From assembly GCA_037178855.1 (NCBI GenBank), contig JASJZC010000006.1:8102501-8166500 (forward strand): a stretch of 64,000 bases of DNA, read 5' to 3'. The translations under genes and the position numbers were made by a program. The stretch comes from Oscheius sp. JU75 (lineage: Eukaryota > Nematoda > Chromadorea > Rhabditida > Rhabditidae). Each line of letters opens with the position of its first letter. Position 1 is the stretch's first letter. Below the pieces are notes generated by a model. That model did no database searches and was not told where the DNA came from. It saw only the letters and a list, made by a program, of their open reading frames with translations. This document shows, piece after piece, positions 48,248-59,700 of the stretch.

Positions 48248-49440
48248 ACACATGTACATAATAAAAAATTAGCAAAATTTGGCTTCATATAATTGCTGCC
48301 CGATTGTTTTCGTTTACACAGCTTTCTTTGCAGATTGGGTTTTCGGGCTGACACTCCTACTTACAATTTGATATCAAAGCGCTCTTGTACAGTCGTGTAC
48401 AAACTCCAAAAGGCCTTTAGACTGGTGTTTTTTTTAGACTTAGATTTTTTTGTGACCCGACCTCGTCGAGTTCTTTACACCAGACCCAAGTTTCGTTTAA
48501 CTGAACTGTCAGTTTCGACTCCATGCTCAGGGGGTGAAGAGACCAGTTCCCTATCCAATTCCAATCCGAGCTACCCTGTAATGCTCTCCATCTGGCAATG
48601 GTCGTGTCAGTTGTTTTCAGTCCCAGTCAGGTTTTTTCAGTACTTGCAATAAACTAGCTGTATGAGAATCGTAGACGCAAGTTTGCATAAGCCACCGTGG
48701 TCTTTTGTATCTGATGTAGTTCACTGAGCTCCTGTTACTGTGCTGTGTAAGTCACAGCCATCCAAAATAAAGTAGAAGATTGTTCATAAAAGCCACCGCC
48801 AGACGTTTCCAACCGTTATATATGGGTGGTCAGACTAGTAATTTTGGTTGTTTAGATATTCCAGCTCTTTCCTATCACTCTAACAACCAAGATAGACTCT
48901 TTACTTCGTTTTACCGCTAGCCTCTCATGCCTTGACCTCACCAAAGCTAACCTCTTCCCGCTTTCCGATGTTTCCGATGCTTTCCAGCACATGTCTCCCG
49001 GTTGTCTAGACGCATGGCGCATCGACTCTAGTACTGTCATTCATTTATCAGCTCTTCTCATCTCCTATCCTCACTCCTAGCCTCTCGAATCACCTCATTT
49101 GCACAGTTTAAAGTGCAATCACTCTAATTTCTCATTTTCTGTTGTGGGCGGCGCTTGGCCTGATAGCATCTACTCCACGTTCACCTTACTCACCCTGATC
49201 GCTCCATTTCGGTTCAGCCCGGGCCTAGAGCGCTGCATTATCTGTCATAAAACTCTTTAAAGCAAATTGATTAATAGTTCTGATGGTTCTGCTCGAAAAA
49301 ATATTGCTAGTCCCCCTTCGCCTCGAGACACAGGCTACTAAATTCAAAAACTTATTAATTTTCTTTATATGCTCTCCTTTTTCAGTTGTCTACCATTATC
49401 ATTCCAAGGTTTTTTTTTCAGTTTCAAACAATTGGGGAAG
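48248..49440. other. intergenic, no gene seen
   Basis: About 1.2 kb between two plus-strand genes; open frames here lack splice-consistent partners or recognisable composition. Confidence 0.5.
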
Positions 49441-52400
49441 ATGAACCTCGGACGAGGAGGAAGAGCTCCCCAGTCCCGGGGTCCTCCTCAGGATCAATCT
49501 GCCGTCGATGGAAAGTCGACGGTCCAGATTAACATGTTTCCAGTCAGTAAGTTCATTTTTCAGTGAATGCATCCTTTCCCTGGTTTCAGAGGTCGTCAGA
49601 AACATGCCCTTCTACAAATACGACGTCAAAATCAAAATTACGCTTCCCAACGGATACGAGAAGGAATTGACTACGGAGCGGTTGGTCTATTCCCGTTCTT
49701 TATAAACTTTTTTTTCTGTCTCAGTTTCGATGACAAAAGACGTCAGTGCGCCGCTGTCATCGCCCACGTTGTCAAGATCGAGCAGCTCGATTATGCTTAT
49801 GATCGGGCTGCCTGTCTCTACAGTCTGTCCTCGTTCAAGAAAGTAAATTATACTTTGGGATTTGAACTGGATTAAACTTTCAGAAGGAAGTCACCTTTAG
49901 TGTGAAGGATGTCGCGGAACTAGTAACCGACTATGAGGACGGAACCTGTACCGTAACTATTGACCAAGGTCCTCAGGAGACGTTCCAGGTCAGAGCATAT
50001 CCTTTCTAAGAGACACACGCAAAGAGACATAGAGAAAGAGAGACAGCAACACAGAAAGACATTCAGACAGAAAAACATTGAGACATGAAGACAGACGCAT
50101 GACACATTAGTAATTTTGAGAAGCTTTAGCTCTTGACTTTAGTAAACCCCTGGTGTTAGCTGAAGGATATCGAAAGTTTTTGAACAGTTTCAACAAAAAA
50201 AGAGTATAGTGGATCTGTAGACGGAGTGCTTACCGGCTGCGCCATGCGGAGCAAGTCTCTTTCCGGCTGGGTAGATGAACTAAATAGGTCAAATCTACAA
50301 AAGGATTCTTTCAGACGAGCACGAACGATCTCCTGTCCTGTGTTCCTGGTCGCGCCGGATATCAGCCCAATCTGATGGAAGTTCTCAACATACTTCTGGA
50401 GAAAGAGGCATTTTCCAAGCCGGACGAATGGTTCTCGAGAGACGCCATTCACTTCCAGCTCAGCAACACCAACGCTGTCGATCTCGGAGGAGGAGTCATT
50501 CTGAAGCCGGGACTTCGAACCTCTGCCGAGGTGGTCGGAGACGACGAGAAGAGTCTCCGTATCGTGGTGGCCGCCGACAGTGTGTATACTCAAAGTTTCA
50601 TGAGCTTGCAAGTATTTTTCAGTCAAGACAGTCGTCCAGCACCTCCCAATGACCCTGGACCAGAAAATAGACGAGTTGATTAAGATCAAGTGCCATGACC
50701 TGAACAATGCTCTCTTTGGGATTTCGGTTGTTTCCACCTATGGAAAGAGGCGAATTCCCTTCACCGTCCAGTCAGTCAACCAGCAGAAGACCATCAAGCA
50801 GTGAGGTCAAATTCGAGGTTTTGTGTGAACTTGGCTCTTTCAGCATCATCGACGGTCAACAAGTCGATAATATTCAGTATTTCAAGGAGGTCTACGGCAT
50901 TCAATTGAAGAGACATAACCTGCCAATGGTGGCCAAGCGAGCCAAAAACTCTCCAAATGGCTTCATCTACTTCCCGGCAGAAGTGCTCCAGATCATCCCG
51001 AACCAGTCCGTGCCGAAGGAGCGCCAACTTCCAGCCCATACTGACAAGATCGTTAGGGTTCGTGAGTTCAATACTGTCTCTCCGTTTCTCTGTCTGTCTC
51101 TCTGTTCTTCTGTCTCTCTGTCTATCTGTCTAAAGAAGCCTTTCCAGTGGTCCGCTATGCTGCCTGAGGTGCGTGTGAAGCTCTGCTACGACTACATGAA
51201 CCGCCTCGGACTGTTCAACAACCAGAACCTGAAAAAGTTCGGCTTCGAACTCGGTTCCAAGTTCATGGAACTACCCTGTACTGTTCTGTCTGGAGTCCAG
51301 GTCAACGGCTTCTGTCCCCGTGACAACGTGAGTCCTTCTCTTGTTTCTTTTTTGAAACTCTTGTTTCAGTCCAAGATCGACCTTCGGAACAAGACCTTCC
51401 ATGCCCCACCAGAGCTCCGCAGCTGGGCCGTGATCAACTACCGTTGCGATTCTGCCTACTTCGTGGAATTCAAGAAGTGGATGCTGGACTCACTAAAGGC
51501 GAAGGGAATCAAGATGAATGAGCCCGCCGAAATCAACATCAAATCGGATCTCCCGGCTGAGGAACTCCTCAAGAGGGCCAAGGAAAACAACTTCCAGTTC
51601 ATCTTTATTGCCCTCGAAGACAGGATCCACATTCACGATGCGAGTTTGATTCTTTTATTTCCAACGAAGAGGTGTTCCATATAAACAACTTTTACCACGC
51701 GTGTGGAAGCCCGAATCTTCCGCAGCAGTCGAAGTTCTAACCGACTGCGCCGCGCGGTAAAGGCGGCGGTGAACATTAGTCTGTAACTTATACTTTGTCA
51801 GTAACATCAAACATTGCTCATAAACAACTGTTTCAGGACATCAAGTACTACGAGCAGAAGTACCAGGTGGTCACTCAGATCGTCACTGCTTCCCTCATCA
51901 GAAAGACCATCGACAAGAATCAGGGAGTGACCATGGACAATGTAATGTTGAAGACGTGTCTGAAGAATGGAGGAGTGCCCTACGGGGTAGAGACAAGTAA
52001 GGGCGAGCTGAAGTGAGTCATGATAAATTTATGTCAATTTGTTGTTTTAGGATCAGAACCAATGACGTACTGTACATCGGAATTGAATTCTCTCATCAGC
52101 AGGGAACTGGAGGAGCCAGTCGTCGCTTCAAGAAGCGTCCTTCTCGGCTGGGATATTCTGCCACTTCCTCCTTCCATCCCAACCAGATCATCGGAGACTG
52201 GGTCTACATTGACGGGCACAATAATGAGGTAAGATAGCCAAAGAAACAGAGAGGTAGAGAGACTGAGGGACAGATGCGAACGGCTAGCTCACATTCCTCA
52301 TTAAGGAGGCGTTCGACGCTGTCGCTGGCATCATCTCCCAGTGCAAGGAAGCCTTCACCAAGGCCAGGAATGGTGCCGTACCCAAGATTGCCGTCCTCTA

Positions 52401-53427
52401 TCTGTCCGGCTATTCGGAGGGACAATGGGCCAAGCTGAGAACCGAGGCCCAGAAGGCTAAGGACGTTCTCGGAGCCACAAAACTGGTCGTCGTTCTGGTG
52501 AACAAGAAGACTTCGGAGAGGCTGTACAAAACTGACAGAAGTGGAGATCGAGCCCAGCAGACCAATGTCCAGCCGGGAGTCTGCCTCGACCACACTGTTC
52601 TCACCCCCGGATGCAAAGGATTTTACCTCAATCCCCACGTAATCCTGCAGGTTGATATTTATCTCATTTCGTGCTAAACACGAGTTTTTAGGGAACCGCC
52701 TGTAGTCCCAAGTACACGGTGCTCATCAACGATGCTGGCGTCTCACTGGCCAGCATCGAGTACGCGACCCATGCTTTGAGCTTCCTCCACAGCGTCTGCA
52801 CCTCTCCCACTGCCGAGGTCGCAGTCCTGACCATAGCCGATCGATGTGCCAAGCGTGGACAGACTGTCCTCAACTACTACATGTGAGTTACTCGCTCTTT
52901 GAACTTGACTTTCACTCTGTCAATCTCTCCTTCTGATCTTTCGTAATCTTTCCGACACTGTCTGTCTCTCTTTCAGGTCAGCTGATACTCAATTCGGCCT
53001 AGTTAATATGTCTTTGACAAATTATCTGGTCAATCAGTCTTATCTGCCCATTTATCTTGTCTCTGTCCGCAGTTCGTTTGAAACACTGTTTACTGTTACC
53101 TACAACTGTACCCAGCGGTTTCTGCCAGTATCTTGCTTTCAAATGTCTCTGTCAACTTGTACTGTCAAGTCTTTCATACTGATCCTGTCAGCAGAACAGT
53201 CCCCGTATTTGTCACCATGTCTCAGCTCTGCCTGACGATTCCTGTCACTCTCGTGTCATTTTCACCTGTCTCTGTCTGGATGTTTCTGTCATACTTGTCA
53301 GACCATTGAACAATGTTCCATTTTCAGGCGCAAGAACAACCTCGATGAGATCACGGTCGAGGAAGCCAATCGTGAGCTCACCAACCCGTTGTCCGGCCGC
53401 TGCCACGCTCTTCGCTTCAACGCCTAG
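49441..53427 (+). CDS. Argonaute, nematode WAGO-like, catalytic residues lost
   Basis: Fourteen exons (49441-49546, 49590-49680, 49725-49842, 49884-49988, 50315-50579, 50623-50800, 50844-51057, 51148-51327, 51370-51639, 51837-52012, 52051-52228, 52306-52650, 52692-52882, 53328-53427), 838 residues. Order: N domain (TVQINMFPVKVVRNMPFY), PAZ (GISVVSTYGKRRIPFT... FIYFPAEVLQI), MID (FKKWMLDSLKAKGIKM, QFIFIALEDR), PIWI (VLYIGIEFSHQQGTGG to the end). At the slicer tetrad, the first Asp reads Glu (IGIEFSH), the RDG Asp is replaced (YLSGYSEGQ), and the terminal His position lies in ADRCAKRG with no His. It therefore fits secondary-siRNA-binding WAGOs rather than slicing AGOs. Intron 9 uses a GC donor (GAT/GCGAGT) and contains a SINE. 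AATAAA at 53481. Confidence 0.93.
50212..50262 (-). repeat. tRNA-like fragment
   Basis: Reverse A box ATGGCGCAGCCGGTAAGCAC in an Argonaute intron; a near-identical fragment is at 56925-56965. No B box retained. Confidence 0.45.
51690..51768 (-). repeat. tRNA-derived SINE-like sequence
   Basis: Reverse A box GCGCGGCGCAGTCGGTTAG and a weak B region, in the GC-AG intron of the Argonaute gene. Confidence 0.5.
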
Positions 53428-54016
53428 ACTCTCCTACCAAGTTTTCCTTCTGTACCGAAATGTGCATTCTGACGGGGTTCAATAAACCGGTCATTCTCTG
53501 ACTCAGCTGTGTCTCTCTGTCTCTTTGTCTCTCTGTATCTCGAGCTCTTTTCTAGCCGACGGGAATGTTCCCGGCGTGCCAAACAAGATGTTACGTATTC
53601 AAAGAAATTTCTCGGTCATTTCCCTGTTGAATCACTGCCTCTGGCCTCTCTAGCTGATCTGACTTCTCTCCTGCACTTCCTCGCTGCGTCTCTCGCCCGA
53701 TCTGGACAGTTATTTTTCACTTTGCTCCACGTGTTCTTCCCACAATTACCCGTCATTTAAGTCCAAATTACTTTTTCTTCCACACGCATTGAATACTAAG
53801 CTAACAGATCTAATCGAAATGGCGGCCAGATTGAGCTGGAGCAGCTTGGCTGAGTATTCGATGCGATGCGGGTAATGCAGTTTCTCTATCAGTGAACGAA
53901 GTTTACACTGTTTTCCCACCGACCCAATCTTCCCACTGTCCTGTCACTTCCTCTTTCTTGGACCAATAATTCAATGAGGTTTTTCTTCAGGAATATTTCT
54001 CAGACCAATCGATTGT
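53428..54016. repeat. intergenic with a facing TIR pair
   Basis: After the Argonaute poly(A) signal and a CTCTGT tract, CGCATTGAATACTAAGCTAA (about 53784) faces TTGGCTGAGTATTCGATGCG (about 53848), the same ends as the element at 38731. Confidence 0.55.
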
Positions 54017-54928
54017 ATGGCGGTGAACCAGTGAGTTGAATGTATCTGTTTCTTTCACCACTCTGACTTTAGGAACCGTCTGTGGGAAGGAGAACTGAAT
54101 CTTCAAGACATGCTGGCTCATCATGACTCCATGATGCAGTCTTCTAAACCATCTAGTGAGTCATTTTTTTTAACCTTTCAAATACAATGGACTTTTAGCA
54201 AACGTACAGGTTGTCCCCAAGGTAGACATGCCCGCTCAGCCGTGGGTGGACGGGCAGTGTTCTCAAGACGACGCATATCGCAAGTTTATGGCTGACACTA
54301 GTCAGGTAGTTCTCTAAGTCATTCTTGTGTAACTTCTCATTTTAGGACCCCGTCAGCCCGATCTACCAGGAGGCTTATTGGTATTGGCGCTTATATCTAA
54401 GCCATCTTAACTATCAATCAGTCAACCTCCTGATGGACCAGCTCGGAACCACCGGCGAACTTCCCCAGGTTGACCGGCGAACTTCCCAGGTTGAACAATT
54501 ATTTTTCTGTTCAAAGATAGGTTTTTAGATTCGTCCAGAAGACCATGAAAAACATGGATATAACTCGGTGAGTACCTTTAAAAGTTCCGCGGTAAGCCCC
54601 AAATCGAATCCAAGAGCAAATTTTCGACTTTTTCGATGTTCTGCAAAGCTTAAGCCCTCGATCTGTTCTACAACTATACAGAACATAGCAAAACCAAGAA
54701 TTGTTGTTATTGTATCGGAAGATTTGAGTACGCATTTGCGCAACTACTGCTTTAGCAGCAACTAATCATTCGACTTTCAGCGGGGCCAGCAGGATAAAGA
54801 GCTCACCTGGTCCGAACGACTGAAATTGATCGCAGCCGTGAGCAACCTCAGTTCTAGACAATTTAAAAGTTCAGCCAGTCAACAACAGTCATCCGGAAGA
54901 GCCTTCGGTACGATACAGCCCTTATTAG
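54017..54928 (+). CDS. small acidic protein, unrecognised
   Basis: Seven exons (54017-54030, 54073-54155, 54199-54305, 54346-54468, 54529-54567, 54781-54837, 54875-54928) keep phase to 158 residues, starting MAVNQNRLWEGELNLQDMLA. A central aromatic block (PIYQEAYWYWRLYLSHLNYQ) is the only distinctive segment; no signal peptide or known domain. The in-phase chain of seven short exons with good splice signals argues it is real. The last exon uses the second of two possible acceptors. Intron 5 carries the palindromic repeat. Confidence 0.6.
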
Positions 54929-55945
54929 GACCCCTCCTTTTTTCTAATCTCTAATACAAAAACCACAAAAAAGCTTATACTAAGATTCTATTTTGACTCT
55001 ACTTTCAGTAATATAGTAATTAAGGCTTAGTAATAAGGGCCCGTAAGTGTTTGTGAGGCTAGCTAGCCCATGGCTTGGTTTGACTTTCGTACTTACCGCT
55101 TAAAACCGTAAAGAAAAGATGCTGCGAAAGTTCTGTAACCCACCCAAAGGTACGCCGTTGCATAGGTAACAACGGGTATGGCCGGTTTGTGTACTTTGTT
55201 ATACTACGAGTCAATCAGTCTAGTCATCCTTAGATTATAGGTTTTGTGAGAAAAGTGCTGAAGGTACAAGCCTATTTTCGGTTACGGGTCTTTTCTGTCT
55301 GTACATATAATGCTAGAGCTCTATAATATTCCGCTAATAGTAAAAAAAACCCAAAACCCAAAAAAACGATAAAACCCCACAAAATGTCAAAAAAAATTTT
55401 TTTTTTCCGCAATATTGTTATTGTTTCTCTTTTTTTTTCAATAAACGTAATGCGGCAACCATGTTTGTCTATAAGGGGACAGAGTAACAGTGACAGTGAC
55501 ATTCAGTAGCCTATCTTTGTTCGCAAAGCGATGAAAATTTCTCGAACTTCGGCTCCGCCGGATCGATGGGACACGTCATGTACAGCTCCTTTCCTTCCCT
55601 TTCATCCCTCCTTATCCAGCTGTTACTGTTGAGTCGACGGGAAGATCAACGAAGCTTCAGAAACTTGGAGACAGCTCGCATTGTCTGCAGCAGGCTACTG
55701 ATTGCTTGAGTCTACCTTCTGTTGGCGACGAAAGCGTTGGACATGGGGGAGATAGATGCTAAGCACCTGGAGAGTGTCATGCTAATGAGCCGCGAGAGGC
55801 ACGTATTGGTTCTGGAAGACTGAACAAGCCCAGTGACCACCGTTTTTAGCGCCGAAAAAAACGCTCAAAAACTCTGTCATCTCAAAAAAGAACAGTCTGC
55901 TCCGTTTCGTCTCTCGGATTTCCTGGCACTCAATAATCCGTTCAG
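54929..55945. repeat. intergenic, with a dispersed repeat copy
   Basis: The block 55488-55575 repeats 33823-33935 (CAGTGACAGTGACATTCAGT and TTCTCGAACTTCGGCTCCGC). The rest shows no convincing gene. Confidence 0.5.
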
Positions 55946-56171
55946 ATGCACCATATGGAAATTTCGATGGACGATGCCGTTTACTATTTCTACGAGACTG
56001 GATGGTACTCCACTAGGGTGCAGGATGTTGCTACCAAACACATGGGTATGATCGCTACTGTAGAAGATAAGAAAAAGGTAGGTCTTTCTTCTGACAAGAG
56101 ATGCCAGTTTTCAGTACGGAACCAACCCTTCCTACAGAATCGCCAAAATGAAGATGGCTTGCGCTCAATGA
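55946..56171 (+). CDS. short gene or gene start, unrecognised
   Basis: Exon 1 55946-56077 (MHHMEISMDDAVYYFYETGW...) begins right after GTTCAG and ends AAG/GTAGGT. With the acceptor at 56112-56114, exon 2 (56115-56171) gives a 62-residue protein ending KMKMACAQ. An equally good acceptor, CTTCCTACAG about 20 bp further on, puts exon 2 in another frame that stays open with MEHDPARPLPGGYMAAVYVI, a membrane-like segment, and would run to about 56.25 kb or beyond. I cannot choose between them; function unknown. Confidence 0.4.
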
Positions 56172-56709
56172 TGGAGCACGACCCTGCTCGTCCTCTCCCT
56201 GGCGGCTACATGGCTGCTGTCTATGTCATCTGGGGTATCTTCATGGGTAACGTGCCAGTCGGTCTCCTTCAGCAAATAACCGATATGTTTCTGGAAAGTT
56301 CCTCGGCCTTTAACCTGTATTCTCGCTCGAATTGCCCACTACTTACTGTTATTTGAAATGGTTACCTTTCTGCGCATGTACAAAATCTTCCGCGCTATTA
56401 TCGTAGTAACTTTGCTTGGAAATGCTTTGACATTGTGTCATTTAACGATAGTGAATCGGATAGCAAAATCCACCGATTTTTCTTGCATCCTTGTCAGCCT
56501 TCTAGTAGTGATTTCCCCACAAAACGGTTCAAACGTTGGCACCTGGCAGTACTCCCACCTCTTCGGTAATCTGTCGTCCCGCTCGTCGGAGAGTTCATCC
56601 GCTCAAATGCTGTTCTAATTGGGGAAGTTCGACCACGTTTTGTTCCCGCTCCCTCTGTCTCTATTCCCTAACTCTCTGCTTTTCAGACTAGGGCCCCACA
56701 CTATACATT

Positions 56710-59700
56710 ATGACGACATGGCCTTTTTGGTGCCTCTTTGCGGTCCTTTCTCTGTCAGAAGGAGCCATCCTCGATCGACGTCTCAAGCGGCAGACAAGTA
56801 CTGTTCTCTTCCCTTTCAAACTGGCTCTTTTTGTCTTGATAGGCTGCGAAAAAAACGGGGTAAAATTACAAAATGTCTCGATCGACAAGGCCAAAAACAA
56901 GGTTTGTTGCTTGGTTCTTTAATCGGACTTCTTACCGGCTGCGCCATGTGACTAAGCTCGCATTCATTACCACCCGGTTACATTCCGTTAGCCAAAAGTC
57001 AAACACACACACAGAGATTGGCCCTAAATCAAACCACGTTCAGTCGTCGGCTCCCAGTCCGAGGCAACCGGAACCGCGGATCAAGTAGAAACCGACTCTA
57101 TGGCCAATCATTACAAGGTAGCCTCGTTCTTTGTTCTCTGAGCCACCTTGTTTTTACTATAGGAAACGGATGGTACGGTAGGAATGAATGTGTCGAGTGG
57201 AGGAAATGCTACGGGTGCCAATCAGGCCTCGATCAACAATGCAGCCTATGGAATAGTCGGAAATATGAGTGGGTCCAGCATGGGGAGACTGTCAATTCGA
57301 GGTTCAGATCTGAACGCGACGGGTAATGTTCTCTCCCAGGGACAGGAGTCCTCTTCCAATTCGGAAATTGGAGCGGCAGTGCGAGGGGACCAACAGGAGG
57401 TCAACAGTTTCCAGCAAGGAACAGCCACAGGAACTGGGGACACCCAGGTTCAGGCCATTGGAGGAGCTCAGCTGACTGTCAATGGGCAACAGTCCCCTAC
57501 CAGTAGGCTGTTTTGAGAGACAGAGAAGATACGGAGTTCAGGTAACAGCCAGAACATTGCCACAGCTGGAGCCACTGGATCCCTTGGGTCCAAGTCAGAA
57601 GTTCTATCCAATCAGGTAGAGAGACAGAAGGGAGAAGTACAAAGTAGTTCAGATGCTCACTTGGGACATGCTTCTGGCCCAGCTGGTCGGATCCGCCGTG
57701 GCTGAAGGAATCGGTCACGCGCAGGCCAATATCGATCTGGGAGCTGGGAATGCCGAGAATGGTGGGTCAGGGAACTGTCGAAGTTTTTTTGTTGCGTATC
57801 AACTCCTAACCACTGGATGGAAACTGACATTCTTGATAGATAAAAGTTGGTGCGCAACTTTCGGATTACGGTACACACACCTTTGTAACGAGCTTACAGT
57901 AAACATATCATAACGTCTCGATTTCAGGAGTCGAGGTGAACGGTGTCGTCTCAGGAATCCAGACAGGCGGAGGCAATGTGAATGCTCAGGTTTGGAGAGA
58001 CAGATTATATCATAGAGGGAGAGCCATATAGGTGAATGGAAACGCGAACATGAATAATACACACCACGACATGACGGGCAACATGTACGGCAGAGTCAAC
58101 GGAACTACAGGGAACAGTACTCTGGTCGGAGCCACAAATCTCTCCTCCAATACTACTACCAACTCAAGTCAGTGCTTTATAGTATCAGGCGCAAAACAAC
58201 CGGGAGTACGGAATGAGAACGAAAACAATCTCAAGGAAACCTAAAATATAATACCGTAATATCTCTTATGCGCCCCGCCAAAAAAAAAAATCAATTTTAG
58301 AAGTCAAAACGGCATTTTTGAACTTTCCGATGTTTTGCAAAGTTGTAGCTCGTGATCTGCTCTACAGTTTTTCTAGAGCATCAAAAAGTTCAAAAAGTGA
58401 CCCCGAAAACTGCGTTTTTATGGCAAGCTTTTTGAAGCTTTCACATTCTCAGTGCAAAGTCAGGTGAATAGGTCTTCAAGACAGAGAGAAGCACGTAGTC
58501 TCCGAAGTTTCGGTGGTAGATCTAAACAGTGGATCCTCGAAAAGAAAATACGGATCTTACTTCGAGAAGACTGTAGCAAATGGCCAGCTTTCTCTGGAGA
58601 TTCTTTCTATCCTTGAGCTGATTCTTTATGGACGCAAATCGCTTCGAGGCCTTCCTCTCCTTGCTTTTCTGTCGCAACATGTTGTTCCGAAGGACGATCT
58701 AAACCTGTAGAATGTTGAAGGCTTGGTCTTACCTCTTTAAGTTTGGTCTCCAGATCAATCGGTGCAGTGGCAGTCAAACTTTGAGATGGTGTGCCGTCTC
58801 CGTTGTCAGCCAAAGTCGTAGGGGGCGATGTACTGGCTTCGTTGGCATACAAAGACTGAGGAGGAGGTGTGTTGACAGCGGCACTTCCAGCCAATTTGTT
58901 TGCGGCAGCAAGCTGAAAATGGACAGTAACGAGCCAATATATTGCAGCGATTAGGTATGATCCCGAGACCTCGATAGAGATACTTTTATTCTAGATTAGA
59001 TTGATACAATGCTTGTCACGCCCATCCCTCGACCCCTATTTATAAGTGGGGAACCTAACTCAATCAGACTATGAACTGGTGCGTGGTTGCACTGTGAGAG
59101 CCTACTGGTCACACTTTTAAACTTTAGTTAGTATTGATGGCTTCACCAATCAGCAACAACCAAAAAGTCCTCTTTGTGACATAGTTTCCCGAAGCACATC
59201 TAGAGCGAACTTGCCATCATTGGTACTTCTAGACAATAACTTTTGGCTTTGGTTTGGTACTCACTGAGGGACGGGCAGCAAAGCGTTGTGATTTGACTAG
59301 GCGAGACAGTCCAAGCTGCAAACGGCATCGAACACCTGCGCGCTGACTTCCATCCTCAAAAGAAAAAATCCGTCAGAGAAAAAGTTGAGCCCTTAAACGT
59401 GTTCTTTTAGAGCAACTTTCCATATAACAAATATGATTTTCGTGCCGTTGTACAAATTTGTGGAGTGTGCCAAAAGCTGAAACTTTATCGAAAACGGCTA
59501 ACTACTCCAGAATCCGGAAAAGGGCGGTATTGACGGGATTCACACAAGTTTGGTAGAATCCAAAAAGTATTCACGTACCTGCTTCTCCATTCTCTTTTGC
59601 CTCTTCTTCTTGCTGTCGTCCCAGTGGTTGTTGCGACGGCGAGGCATAGTTTAATAGCTGAAATGTCGACTGTTGGGGGGGAGACGATTAAATCATCAGG

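Noticed and set aside
55380-55440. A/T-rich hairpin-like tract as a regulatory element
   Set aside because: Mononucleotide runs only; nothing distinguishes it from low-complexity DNA.
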